In this document: positions 1 through 8,140 of the stretch, piece by piece
Position numbering within the stretch: the stretch's first letter is position 1
Layout of the letters: every line of letters starts with the position of its first letter
From: Actinomycetales bacterium
Lineage (GTDB): Bacteria > Actinomycetota > Actinomycetes > S36-B12 > UBA5976
Assembly (NCBI GenBank): GCA_018969715.1
Contig: JAGWXT010000012.1
Location: forward strand, 1 to 51,427
Direction of reading: 5' to 3'
DNA: 51,427 nt
Position numbers and translations under genes: made by a program
Notes under the pieces: generated by a model
Told to the model about the DNA's origin: nothing
Database searches by the model: none
Seen by the model: the letters and a program-made list of their open reading frames with translations, nothing else

Positions 1-1307
1 CCCCGCGGGTCGGCCGCCCCCCGCGATCGGCGTCCGGTCGCCCCGGCGGTCCGGTCGGACGCGTCGATGGTGACGACCTGCTCCCCCCACCGCTGACGCA
101 GCCCCGCAAGTGCGCTCACCGTCGAGGGCGGACGCACCCGCGAGGAGGCGATATCACCGAGATTGGCGGCATCTGCCAGCCGACCCACCACGGCCAGCCG
201 ACCCACCGGGGACAGGTTCAGCGGCAGCATTCGTACCCCGTCGATCTCGGTGTTGCGCAGCAGCACCATGCTCCGTGCGGCGGCGTCTCGTGCAAGGCTC
301 CGGTGCGCCGCAACGGCGCCATCGGCATCGGGAGCAGGGCCGAGGCGGGCCGCCAGCCCGATCTGCGCGGTGAGGATGCGCCGCGCCGAGGTGCGGGCAG
401 CCGTGCGCACCTCGGCGGCGGCAGCATCGGTACCGGCAAGTGCAGCCGGCAGTGTGGACGCCCGCTGCTGGCGGAATGGCATCTCGATGTCCTGCCCGGC
501 CAGCAGTGAGCCGATCGGGTCGCGCAGCCCCCAGATGAAGTCGGTGAGGACCAGCCCCGGAAAGCCCCACTCATCACGCAGCACCGTGGTCAGCAGGGAC
601 GCGTTCTCACCGGCCCACGTCCCGTTGACCTTGTTGTAGGCGGTCATCACCGCATCGGCGGCCGCCAGCGCGGTGCGGAAGTGCGGCAGGTACAGCTCGT
701 GCAGATCGGCATCGCTGACCCGCACGTCCACCCGGAAGCGCGCCTCCTCCATGGAGTTGAGGGCATAGTGCTTCACGCACGCCATCACCGATGGCTGCAA
801 TCCGGCGACCAGCGCCGCGCCCATGGCACCGATAAGGACGGAATCCTCACCGTAGGACTCCTGACTGCGGCCCCAGCCGGGTGCGGGGGCGAGGTTCACG
901 CACGGCGCGGCGACGAGGTTCGCCCCCGCGGCGCGCGCCTCGATGCCGATCGCCGCCCCGATGCGCTGCTCAAGTGCGGTGTCCCAGGTTGCCGCCCGGG
1001 CGATCGGCACCGGGAATGAGGTGGCCTGGCCGGCGGCAACCCCACGAGGCCCATCGGTCAGTCGCACCCCGGGGATCCCCAGCCGGTCCAGTCGCCCGGC
1101 GATGAAGGGTTCCGTGCCGTAGCCGGCCGCCATCCGGCGCAGTCCCGGGAGGACGGCGATGTCACCGTCCAGCAGCCAGCACAGCTCCGCATCGGTGAGC
1201 ATGTCGACCAGTGCTGCCGCGGCGTCCGCCGCGGTGGCCCGGCCGCCGCGCACGTCGGCGACACCGTCGGCGAATGCGCTGTCGGTGATCACCGGCATGG
1301 GCGCCAT
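1..1307 (-). CDS. glycoside hydrolase family 3 protein (C-terminus outside window)
   Basis: The reverse strand is open from 1307 to the window edge (435 codons, no stop). It shows the GH3 TIM-barrel domain: an N-terminal segment with LTDGPRG, the CVKHYALN motif (Lys-His pair that binds sugar) and GFPGLVLTDFIWGLRDP, in which the Asp of TDF is the expected catalytic nucleophile. The second alpha/beta domain begins with ARSMVLLRN before the sequence runs out. The family cleaves beta-glucosidic or beta-xylosidic bonds; the substrate cannot be told here. The ATG at 1307 is preferred because TAGCCT lies 8 nt upstream (1316-1321), which fits a leaderless mRNA; an ATG at 1298 is an alternative. No signal peptide is seen, so it is probably cytoplasmic. 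Confidence 0.88.
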   Translation of the reverse strand, partial: MAPMPVITDSAFADGVADVRGGRATAADAAAALVDMLTDAELCWLLDGDIAVLPGLRRMAAGYGTEPFIAGRLDRLGIPGVRLTDGPRGVAAGQATSFPVPIARAATWDTALEQRIGAAIGIEARAAGANLVAAPCVNLAPAPGWGRSQESYGEDSVLIGAMGAALVAGLQPSVMACVKHYALNSMEEARFRVDVRVSDADLHELYLPHFRTALAAADAVMTAYNKVNGTWAGENASLLTTVLRDEWGFPGLVLTDFIWGLRDPIGSLLAGQDIEMPFRQQRASTLPAALAGTDAAAAEVRTAARTSARRILTAQIGLAARLGPAPDADGAVAAHRSLARDAAARSMVLLRNTEIDGVRMLPLNLSPVGRLAVVGRLADAANLGDIASSRVRPPSTVSALAGLRQRWGEQVVTIDASDRTAGATGRRSRGAADPR

Positions 1308-1314
1308 GACCGGA

Positions 1315-1343
1315 AAGGCTAGCGAGGCGACCTTGCTAGCCTT
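1315..1343. promoter_or_regulatory. mirror-image divergent promoter pair (GH3 / tRNA-Ala)
   Basis: A 9-bp perfect inverted repeat, AAGGCTAGC at 1315-1323 and GCTAGCCTT at 1335-1343, carries a TAGCCT -10 box on each strand. The reverse-strand box is 8 nt from the GH3 ATG. The forward box (1337-1342) ends 11 nt before the mature tRNA-Ala. The symmetry may simply reflect two extended -10 boxes back to back, or an operator shared by both genes. Confidence 0.5.
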
Positions 1344-1353
1344 GCTGCTTTCA

Positions 1354-1426
1354 GGGGCTGTGGCGCAGCTGGTAGCGCACCTCGTTCGCAACGAGGGGGT
1401 CAGGGGTTCGAGTCCCCTCAGCTCCA
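1354..1426 (+). tRNA. tRNA-Ala (anticodon CGC)
   Basis: A cloverleaf of 73 nt. Acceptor arms GGGGCTG and CAGCTCC pair with one G-U, the anticodon stem CCTCG/CGAGG encloses loop TTCGCAA (anticodon CGC, reads GCG), and the T arm has GTTCGAGTC. The discriminator is A1426; CCA is not encoded. The last nine bases lie antisense to the stop-codon end of the carbonic anhydrase gene. Confidence 0.95.
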
Positions 1427-2065
1427 CCCCGGGTCGGTCCACTGCACGGCACCGGTGGCGAGATCGAGCACCGCCGTTGCGATCCGCACCTGCCCCCGCG
1501 CCACTCGTGCGGCGATCGGCTCACTGCGCTGCTGGATCTGCTGGGCCGATGCGGTGGCATTGCGCCAGACCAGGCAGCGCAGATCCGCATCCGGTGGTGC
1601 GCCGACGATGGCGGGCACGATCTTGGCCACGCTCACGGCACGCCAACTGCCTCCGTCCTCACCCGTGCGCACCGTCTGGGCGGCCGCTGCGACAGCCGCG
1701 CAGTGGGTGTGCCCGAGGACGAGGATCAATGGCAGCGACAGGTCGCCGGTGGCGAACTCAAGGCTGCCGAGGACCTCATCGTTGACGACATTGCCCGCAT
1801 TGCGCACCGTGAACAGGGTGCCGCTGGCGAGGTCGAACACCTGCTCCGGCAGCACACGGGAGTCCGCGCACGTGAGGATCGCCGCCACCGGCCACTGCCC
1901 ATCCGCTGGACGGCTGCCAGGTGGCGCATAACTGACGGCGCGCAGGTTGCCGGCACGGCGACGCTCATTGCCCTCTCGCAGCCGCCGCAGGGCCAGTGGG
2001 GCGCCATCGACGCCCCGATCGGATCCGGGCTCGCCGGCTGGCTCGGATCCGGGTGTCGTGGACAT
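1418..2065 (-). CDS. beta-class carbonic anhydrase
   Basis: Interconverts CO2 and bicarbonate in the cytoplasm using a zinc ion. The 215-residue protein has the beta-class signature CADSR (Cys66, Asp68, Arg70) and GHTHC (His119, Cys122), which gives the Cys-His-Cys zinc ligands and the Asp-Arg dyad. VRNAGN around residues 87-92 is also typical. Length matches the family (about 200). TAGCCT at 2075-2080 is 9 nt upstream of the ATG, suggesting a short or absent leader. The gene is single, convergent with tRNA-Ala, and its TGA (1418-1420) is inside the tRNA footprint on the other strand. Confidence 0.93.
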   Translation of the reverse strand: MSTTPGSEPAGEPGSDRGVDGAPLALRRLREGNERRRAGNLRAVSYAPPGSRPADGQWPVAAILTCADSRVLPEQVFDLASGTLFTVRNAGNVVNDEVLGSLEFATGDLSLPLILVLGHTHCAAVAAAAQTVRTGEDGGSWRAVSVAKIVPAIVGAPPDADLRCLVWRNATASAQQIQQRSEPIAARVARGQVRIATAVLDLATGAVQWTDPGWS

Positions 2066-2192
2066 CGCCAGCGGAGGCTATCGACACCAGCGGGTCGCCG
2101 GCGGGTCTGGCGGTCTGGCACACTCCCGGCTGCGGGGTCAGCCCGCAGCCGGCTCCACGCTGGGCCGGCCGATCATGGAGAGGAGTCCGCCC

Positions 2193-2564
2193 ATGTCACC
2201 TGCCACCCCACTGCGGCTGTTCGGTGCAGTGCTCGCAGTACTCGCCCTCACCGCCTGCGGATCGAATGCGGGGCAGTCCGAGGCCGGCAGCACCGCTCAG
2301 GTCCTGCCGCCGGTCATCGTCGAGCAGGGTCAGCAGACGGCGACGGCACGCGTGGGCGAGTTCATCGTCATCAACGCCGCCGATCCGGTAGCCACCACGA
2401 TCGAGACGGCCACCCCGGAGCTGGTGGAGATCAGCCAGGGTTACGACGATGGATCGGCCGTGTTCAACCCGGGGGCGAAGGCGCTTGCCGTGGGTACGGC
2501 GGTCATCCGCGTCAGTGCGCCCGATGCTGCCCCCTACGACCTCACGGTCACGATCACCGAGTAG
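2193..2564 (+). CDS. small lipoprotein, function unknown
   Basis: Encodes 123 residues. A hydrophobic N-terminus ends in the lipobox LTAC with Cys22, so it should be lipid-anchored on the outer face of the membrane. The rest is a compact soluble domain rich in beta-branched residues, with no recognised catalytic motif. The ATG at 2193 follows GGAGAGGAG at 2177-2185 with good spacing; an in-frame ATG at 2175 would cover the ribosome site and is less likely. It stands alone between divergent carbonic anhydrase and a convergent nitroreductase. I do not recognise the family. Confidence 0.75.
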   Translation: MSPATPLRLFGAVLAVLALTACGSNAGQSEAGSTAQVLPPVIVEQGQQTATARVGEFIVINAADPVATTIETATPELVEISQGYDDGSAVFNPGAKALAVGTAVIRVSAPDAAPYDLTVTITE

Positions 2565-2600
2565 GGCCGGCCCACCAGGCGGGCGCGCACACGGGCATGC

Positions 2601-3203
2601 TCAGATCGTCCACATGACCTCCGCCGGCTCCAGCCGGGGGGCACGTGGGCGGGTGCCGTCCTCGGCTGCGTGCCCGATGTTGACCACGAGGAAGGCGCGC
2701 CAGCTCGTCGCGGCCAGAACGGATTCGGTGACGGCCGCAGCGTTGAAGCCGCCCATCGGACCGACGTCCAGCCCGACCGCTCGCAGGGCGAGGATGAAGT
2801 ACCCCGCCTGCAGGCGGGCATTGGCCAGTGCGAAGGACTCCCGCGCCGCCGGATCGGTGAAACCGGCGGCGGCATCCGGCAGGTGCGGCGCCAGCCGGGG
2901 CAGGTGATGCGGGAAGTCGGTGTCGGCGGCGAGGACGGCGATGACCGCTGCCGAGGCTGCCTTCGCCCGGTTGCCCTCGGCCAGCATGGGCAGCAGTGCG
3001 GCACGCGCGCCGGGGCTGCGAATGAGGGCGATCCGCAGCGGCTGGCAATTCATCGAGGTGGGAGCCATCCGCGCCAGCCGGTAGGCATCGGCAACCTGCT
3101 CGTCACTCACCGGGGCGTCGGTGAAGCGGTAGGCCGTGTGCGCGTCGGTGAACAGGGCAGCCAGGCAGGGTCCGGGCAGCGGCGCCGCCGGTGTCAGATC
3201 CAT
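2601..3203 (-). CDS. nitroreductase-family flavoprotein, RutE/HadB-like
   Basis: A 200-residue FMN-dependent oxidoreductase. Features that match the RutE (malonic semialdehyde reductase) branch of the nitroreductase fold are the early Arg-Phe in a YRFTDAPVSDEQ segment, APTSMNCQP at residues 47-55 (FMN phosphate region), and GLDVGPMGGFN in the middle. The rest of the Rut pyrimidine pathway is not present, so the substrate is unknown. The ATG at 3203 gives the usual family length (about 196) and overlaps the end of the mannosyltransferase gene by 10 bp, so translation is probably coupled. An upstream ATG at 3230 would lie deeper in that gene. Confidence 0.82.
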   Translation of the reverse strand: MDLTPAAPLPGPCLAALFTDAHTAYRFTDAPVSDEQVADAYRLARMAPTSMNCQPLRIALIRSPGARAALLPMLAEGNRAKAASAAVIAVLAADTDFPHHLPRLAPHLPDAAAGFTDPAARESFALANARLQAGYFILALRAVGLDVGPMGGFNAAAVTESVLAATSWRAFLVVNIGHAAEDGTRPRAPRLEPAEVMWTI

Positions 3204-4738
3204 GACGGCAGCCACATCCGCCAGCCCCATTCATCCCGCGGCATCGGCAGTGAGGTCCACACCGGGAAGAAGAACCACGTTGCGATCAGGCAGGCCACCA
3301 CCACCACGCCCACGGCACCCGCACCCAGCTGCCGACGGCGCGGAGGATCCCCCGGGGTGCCGAGCAGTGAGCCGGCCGTGAGGACCAGCGCCAGGATCAG
3401 GAACGGCAGCACGACGATCGTGTAGAAGGCGAAGGTCGTGCGTGCTGGGAAGAACAGCCACGGCACCCAGCCGGCGAGCACCCCCGACAGGACCGCACCG
3501 CTGCGCCAGTCCCGATCGGCCAGCCAGCGCCAGGCCTGCCACACCACGGCGGCGATCGCCAGCCACCAGAGGATCGGATTGGCCAGGGCGATCACCTCGG
3601 TGACGCATTCCCCCGTCCCGCAGCCGACCGCCGCCCCGTCATAGGCGAATGCGGTCGGCCGCAGCAGCAGCGGCCACAGCCATGCGCCCGCCTGATAGGA
3701 GTGGTCAGCTGTGAGGCCGGAGTGGAAGGTCAATGCCTGCCGCTGGTAGGTCAGCCATGCCATGAGGACCTCAACCGGTCCGACCGCGTCGGCCCGGCCG
3801 TAGCCCCGGTCGGTGAGGAACCACCCCGACCAGGACAGCAGGTAGACCGCCCCCGGCACCACCCCGAGGGCGGCCACGCCCCACCCCCCGCTGGTCATGA
3901 GGGCGCGCGCGAAGGGTGCCCGCACTCCGAGCAGCCGTAGGGCACCGGCCTCCCACAGCAGCCACATGACGGCGAGGACGAGGATGAACCACACCGCCGA
4001 CCACTTCGTCGCCAGCGCGCAGCCGAGCAGTGCGCCCGCACCCCACAGCCATGGGCGCCAGCCGATGGCGACCCGATCGGGTTCGGCGCCGGCCCCGAGC
4101 TGTTCGGCGAGGCGGCTGCGGGTCCAGTCACGATCGCACAGCAGGCAGCCGAAGGCGGCGAGCAGTGCGACCATCAGGATGCCGTCGAGCAGTGCGGTAC
4201 GACTCATGACGATGGCGAGGCCGTCGACCGCCAGCAGCAGCCCCGCCAGCGTGCCGAGCACCGTCGAGCCGGTGAGGCGGCGCGCGATGCGGGCCAGCAG
4301 GATCACGGCCAGCACCCCGAGCACGGCGACCGTTACCCGCCATCCGGTTGGGGTGATGCCCACGAGCAACTCGCCCACACCGATCAGCCACTTGCCCAGT
4401 GGTGGGTGGACGACGAATGACGCGGACTCGGCGAGGACGCGCTCATCGCCGGCGCGGGTGAGGGTGCCAAGGTCGACCTCGACCTCGACACCGGTGGTGA
4501 CCAGGGCCCAGGCGTCCTTGGCGTAGTAGACCTCGTCGAAGACGAGGTCCGCCGGTTGACCCAGCCGAGGCCACCGCAGCAGCGCTGCGAGGACTGCCAC
4601 CGCCCCGGTGAGCAGCCAGGACAGCCGCGTCGGGATGGGATCGGCCGCGACCCCCGGGCGCAGTCGGTCGATCACGTCCTGCCGCCGCCCGGCCAGCCCC
4701 GATATCCGCCAGCCGGGGTCGGCTGCCGTCTCGGTCAC
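3194..4738 (-). CDS. pmt: dolichyl-phosphate-mannose--protein mannosyltransferase (GT39)
   Basis: Transfers mannose from polyprenyl phosphate to Ser/Thr of proteins during secretion. The 514-residue membrane protein has about ten hydrophobic helices. The first extracytoplasmic loop carries FDEVYYAKD (Asp68-Glu69), the conserved acidic pair of the family, and a later HPPLGKW loop also matches actinobacterial Pmt. The GTG at 4738 is chosen because TACGAT lies 6 nt upstream (4745-4750, reverse strand) and because the length then matches the mycobacterial enzyme; the frame is open further upstream. The gene is divergent from rsmI, an arrangement common in actinobacteria, and overlaps the nitroreductase start. 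Confidence 0.92.
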   Translation of the reverse strand: MTETAADPGWRISGLAGRRQDVIDRLRPGVAADPIPTRLSWLLTGAVAVLAALLRWPRLGQPADLVFDEVYYAKDAWALVTTGVEVEVDLGTLTRAGDERVLAESASFVVHPPLGKWLIGVGELLVGITPTGWRVTVAVLGVLAVILLARIARRLTGSTVLGTLAGLLLAVDGLAIVMSRTALLDGILMVALLAAFGCLLCDRDWTRSRLAEQLGAGAEPDRVAIGWRPWLWGAGALLGCALATKWSAVWFILVLAVMWLLWEAGALRLLGVRAPFARALMTSGGWGVAALGVVPGAVYLLSWSGWFLTDRGYGRADAVGPVEVLMAWLTYQRQALTFHSGLTADHSYQAGAWLWPLLLRPTAFAYDGAAVGCGTGECVTEVIALANPILWWLAIAAVVWQAWRWLADRDWRSGAVLSGVLAGWVPWLFFPARTTFAFYTIVVLPFLILALVLTAGSLLGTPGDPPRRRQLGAGAVGVVVVACLIATWFFFPVWTSLPMPRDEWGWRMWLPSWI

Positions 4739-4858
4739 GGCCTGATCGTAGGCACCGATGGGGGACGTCGCTGTCGATCCAGCCCCACATCGCGCCGATG
4801 GGGCCCACGATGAACGGGTGCCCGCCGATGGGTCACCCGGGCGCGGCATGCTGGGCGG

Positions 4859-5800
4859 GTGGCCGATCCCGCCGCGGCTGCTGCATGGTGGCAGCCCGGC
4901 AGCCTGCTCATCGCCGCGACGCCGCTGGGGAACCCCGGGGATGCCAGTGCGCGACTGACGGCGGCGCTGTCGGCGGCGGATCTGATTCTCGCCGAGGACA
5001 CCAGGCGACTGCGGCGCCTCATGCGCGATCTGGGCCTTGCCCCACCGGACCGGGTGCTCTCATGCTTCGACGGCAATGAGCGCAGCCGCTGTGAACCGGT
5101 GCTGGCGGCCCTGCGGTTGGGGGAGCGGGTCGTGCTCGTCAGCGATGCCGGCACGCCGCTGGTCAGCGATCCGGGCACCGCGGTGATCGCGGCGGTCCTC
5201 GCCGAGGGCCTGCCGATCCATGCCCTGCCGGGGCCCTCCGCCGTTCTCATCGCACTGGTGCTCAGCGGCTGTCCGACGGACCGCTTCACCTTCGAGGGCT
5301 TCCTGCCGCGGACCCCGGCTGCGCGTGACCGGCGGCTTGCCCGGATCAGCGCGGCGGAGGAGACGCATATCGTCTTCGAGTCGCCGCGCCGGGTGGCCGC
5401 GACCCTCACCGCCCTGGTGGCCGCATGTGGCGCGGACCGCCCGGCGGCACTGGTGCGGGAGGCGACGAAACGGCATGAGGAGGTCCGTCGGGGAACCCTC
5501 GGCTCCCTGGCGGAGCATGCACGGACCGTGCCGATCCTCGGCGAGTGCGTCCTCGTCGTCGGCCGTCGCACGATGGACCGTCCGCAGCCCGCTGGTGGCG
5601 CCGCGGGCGACGCCACCAGCGGGCAGCCGGCGCCTGATCCGGACCTGATGCGCGCGGCCGCGAGCGTGGCCACCCTCGTTGCCGCCGGTGCCGATCGCCG
5701 CACGGCGGCGCGCGAGGTGGCCACCCTCACCGGTCAGGCCCGATCCGCCGTCTACAACGCCTCGCTGCGGGACGGGCCGGGGTCAGGTCCACCGGGATAA
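4859..5800 (+). CDS. rsmI: 16S rRNA (cytidine-1402 2'-O) methyltransferase RsmI
   Basis: Methylates the ribose of C1402 in the decoding centre of 16S rRNA with S-adenosylmethionine. The 313-residue protein has the tetrapyrrole-methylase fold: LLIAATPLGNPGDAS near the N-terminus, LILAEDTRRLRRL, VSDAGTPLVSDPG around residue 100, PGPSAVL, and FEGFLPR. The C-terminal 40 residues form a small basic helical tail. Start is GTG at 4859; no clear Shine-Dalgarno is seen, but CATGCT lies 6 nt upstream, in keeping with leaderless expression. Convergent with katG across a strong hairpin. Confidence 0.95.
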   Translation: MADPAAAAAWWQPGSLLIAATPLGNPGDASARLTAALSAADLILAEDTRRLRRLMRDLGLAPPDRVLSCFDGNERSRCEPVLAALRLGERVVLVSDAGTPLVSDPGTAVIAAVLAEGLPIHALPGPSAVLIALVLSGCPTDRFTFEGFLPRTPAARDRRLARISAAEETHIVFESPRRVAATLTALVAACGADRPAALVREATKRHEEVRRGTLGSLAEHARTVPILGECVLVVGRRTMDRPQPAGGAAGDATSGQPAPDPDLMRAAASVATLVAAGADRRTAAREVATLTGQARSAVYNASLRDGPGSGPPG

Positions 5801-5803
5801 CGG

Positions 5804-5851
5804 ATGCGAGCCGGTGCCATCCCCTGCCGGGGTGACGGCACCGGCTCGCAT
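5804..5851. terminator. bidirectional hairpin between rsmI and katG
   Basis: A perfect 15-bp inverted repeat (ATGCGAGCCGGTGCC and its complement) encloses an 18-nt loop that itself contains CCCC/GGGG. It sits between convergent genes, 3 bp after the rsmI stop and 37 bp before the katG stop. No U-run follows, as is common for actinobacterial terminators. Confidence 0.75.
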
Positions 5852-5888
5852 GAGAACCCGAATCGATCAGCGATTCCCGCGCGGGGTG

Positions 5889-8102
5889 CTACCGGTGCAG
5901 GTCGAAGCGGTCGGCCTCCATCACGGTCACCCACGCCTTGACGAAGGCGTCGATGAAGGCGGGCAGTCCATCGTCGGCGGCATAGACCTCCGCCAATGCG
6001 CGCAACTGGGAGTTCGACCCGAATGCGAGGTCGACACGGCTTGCCGTCCACCGCAGGGATCCGTCGGCGCGGTCGCGTCCCTCGAAGGTCTCCTCCGTGT
6101 CGTCGGTGGGCTGCCACCGGGTGCCCATGTCGAGCAGGTTCACGAAGTAGTCGTTGCTGAGGACGCCCGGACGGCTCGTGAGCACACCAAGGGAGCCGCC
6201 ATCCCAGGTGGCTCCCATGGCCCGCAGGCCGCCGACGAGGACCGTCATCTGGGGTGCGTTGAGTGTCAGCAGGCAGGCGCGCTCGACCATGAGGTGCTCC
6301 GCCCGCAGTTCATGGCCCTTGCCTAGGTAGTTGCGGAAGCCATCGGCGGTTGGCTCGAGGACCGCGAAGGATGCCGCATCGGTCTGCGCGGCCGTGGCGT
6401 CGGTCCGCCCCGGGGTGAAGGGCACCCGCACGGGCACCCCAGCCGCGGCCGCCGCTCGTTCAACGCCGATGCCGCCGGCGAGGACGATCAGATCCGCCAG
6501 CGACACCTGTGACCCGCCGACCGGCTGCGCGGCGTTGAAACGCTGCTGGACAGCCGTCAGGCCATCGATGACGCGGGCGAGCATCGGCGGGTTGTTGACC
6601 TCCCACCCGGACTGCGGTGCGAGCCGGATCCGAGCGCCGTTGGCGCCGCCGCGCTTGTCGGTGCCACGGAAGGTGGCAGCCGAGGCCCATGCCGTGCGCA
6701 CCAGATCAACCATGGGCAGTCCGGTCGCGACAATCTGCTCACGCAGGGCGTCAAGCTCCGCGGCATTGACCAGTGGCTGGTCCACCGCTGGCACCGGGTC
6801 CTGCCAGATCAACGGCTCGGCCGGCACCAGGGACCCGACGTAGCGGGTGATCGGGCCCATATCCCGGTGGGTCAGCTTGAACCAGGCGCGCGCGAAGGCA
6901 TCGGCGAAGGCGTCGGGGTGGGCCAGGAAGTGGCGGCTGATCGGCTCGTACACCGGGTCGACGCGCAGGGCGAGGTCGGTGGTGAGCATGACCGGGGGGT
7001 GTCGTCGCGCCGGATCATGGGGATCGGGAACCGCATCGGCTGCGGCGCCACCGGCGGGTATCCACTGCTTGGCCCCAGCCGGGCTTGTTGTGAGCACCCA
7101 CTCATGACCGAACAGCGTCTCGAAGTAGCTGCCGTCCCAGGTGATTGGGGTGGGTGTCCAGGCGCCCTCCAGCCCACTGGTGATCGTGTCGTCGCCGCTG
7201 CCCGTGCCGTAGGAGTTCGTCCACCCGAATCCCATCTGCCACAGCGGTGCGGCCTCCGGCTCCGGCCCGACGTGACCCTCCGGGCTGGCTGCCCCGTGAG
7301 TCTTGCCGAAGGTGTGGCCGCCGGCGATCAGCGCGACCGTCTCCTCGTCGTTCATCGCCATCCGGGCGAACGTCTCGCGGATGTCCCGGGCGGCGGCCAT
7401 CGGGTCGGGAACTCCGTTGGGGCCCTCCGGGTTGACGTAGATCAGGCCCATCTGCACCGCCCCGAGGGGATTGGCCAGTTCACGGTCACCCGTGTAGCGC
7501 TCATCGGCGAGCCACTCCTGCTCGGTCCCCCAGTAGGTCTCATCGGGCTCCCAGACATCGGCCCGGCCGCCGGCGAAGCCGAAGGTACGCAGACCCATCG
7601 ACTCCAGTGCGACGTTGCCCGCCAGGATCATCAGGTCCGCCCAGGACAGGCGCCGCCCGTACCGCTGCTTCACCGGCCACAGCAGGCGGCGCGCCTTGTC
7701 GAGGTTGGTGTTGTCCGGCCAGCTGTTGAGGGGGGCGAATCGCTGCATGCCCAAGCCGCCCCCGCCGCGCCCATCCCGCACCCGGTAGGTGCCCGCACTG
7801 TGCCAGGCCATGCGGATCATGAAGGGGCCGTAATGGCCGTAGTCCGCCGGCCACCAGTCCTGTGAGGTGGTGAGGACCCGCTCAATGTGCGCACTCACCT
7901 CCGCCAGGTCCAAGGTGGCGAACTCGGCCGCGTAGTCGAAGTCCGCGGTCATCGGGTCGGCGGCGGGCGGGTTCGGGCTCAGCACTCGCAGGTTGAGCGC
8001 ATCGGGCCACCAGTCGCGGTTCTGGGTGCCGCCGGACTGGCGGCCATGGGGGAACGGGCACTCCGTGGTGGCGGATGGCTGGGGGGTCAACGCGGTCGTC
8101 AT
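5889..8102 (-). CDS. katG: catalase-peroxidase KatG
   Basis: Haem enzyme that destroys hydrogen peroxide by catalase and peroxidase reactions. The 737 residues cover both haem-peroxidase-like halves. By alignment, distal residues are Arg97, Trp100 and His101 (IRMAWHSAG), the proximal haem ligand is His263 ([10 protein letters not shown]), and the Met-Tyr-Trp cross-link partners are Trp100, Tyr222 (YVNPEGPNG) and Met248. The Ser of ITSG, at the isoniazid-resistance position of mycobacterial KatG, is kept. TACCCT (8110-8115) is 7 nt upstream of the ATG and overlaps an AGGAG. No furA-type regulator is adjacent, unlike the common actinobacterial furA-katG arrangement. Confidence 0.98.
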   Translation of the reverse strand: MTTALTPQPSATTECPFPHGRQSGGTQNRDWWPDALNLRVLSPNPPAADPMTADFDYAAEFATLDLAEVSAHIERVLTTSQDWWPADYGHYGPFMIRMAWHSAGTYRVRDGRGGGGLGMQRFAPLNSWPDNTNLDKARRLLWPVKQRYGRRLSWADLMILAGNVALESMGLRTFGFAGGRADVWEPDETYWGTEQEWLADERYTGDRELANPLGAVQMGLIYVNPEGPNGVPDPMAAARDIRETFARMAMNDEETVALIAGGHTFGKTHGAASPEGHVGPEPEAAPLWQMGFGWTNSYGTGSGDDTITSGLEGAWTPTPITWDGSYFETLFGHEWVLTTSPAGAKQWIPAGGAAADAVPDPHDPARRHPPVMLTTDLALRVDPVYEPISRHFLAHPDAFADAFARAWFKLTHRDMGPITRYVGSLVPAEPLIWQDPVPAVDQPLVNAAELDALREQIVATGLPMVDLVRTAWASAATFRGTDKRGGANGARIRLAPQSGWEVNNPPMLARVIDGLTAVQQRFNAAQPVGGSQVSLADLIVLAGGIGVERAAAAAGVPVRVPFTPGRTDATAAQTDAASFAVLEPTADGFRNYLGKGHELRAEHLMVERACLLTLNAPQMTVLVGGLRAMGATWDGGSLGVLTSRPGVLSNDYFVNLLDMGTRWQPTDDTEETFEGRDRADGSLRWTASRVDLAFGSNSQLRALAEVYAADDGLPAFIDAFVKAWVTVMEADRFDLHR

Positions 8103-8109
8103 GGCTCCT

Positions 8110-8132
8110 AGGGTACGTCGCCGGCCTAGACT
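8110..8132. promoter_or_regulatory. back-to-back -10 boxes for katG and metG
   Basis: Only 38 bp separate the katG and metG start codons. TACCCT on the reverse strand (8110-8115) is 7 nt from the katG ATG. TAGACT on the forward strand (8127-8132) is 8 nt from the metG GTG. The two polymerase footprints must overlap. Confidence 0.5.
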
Positions 8133-8140
8133 TCGGCCCT

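Noticed and set aside
1-1307. GH3 gene as a pseudogene
   Set aside because: The frame is intact with all catalytic motifs seen so far; it is cut only by the window boundary.
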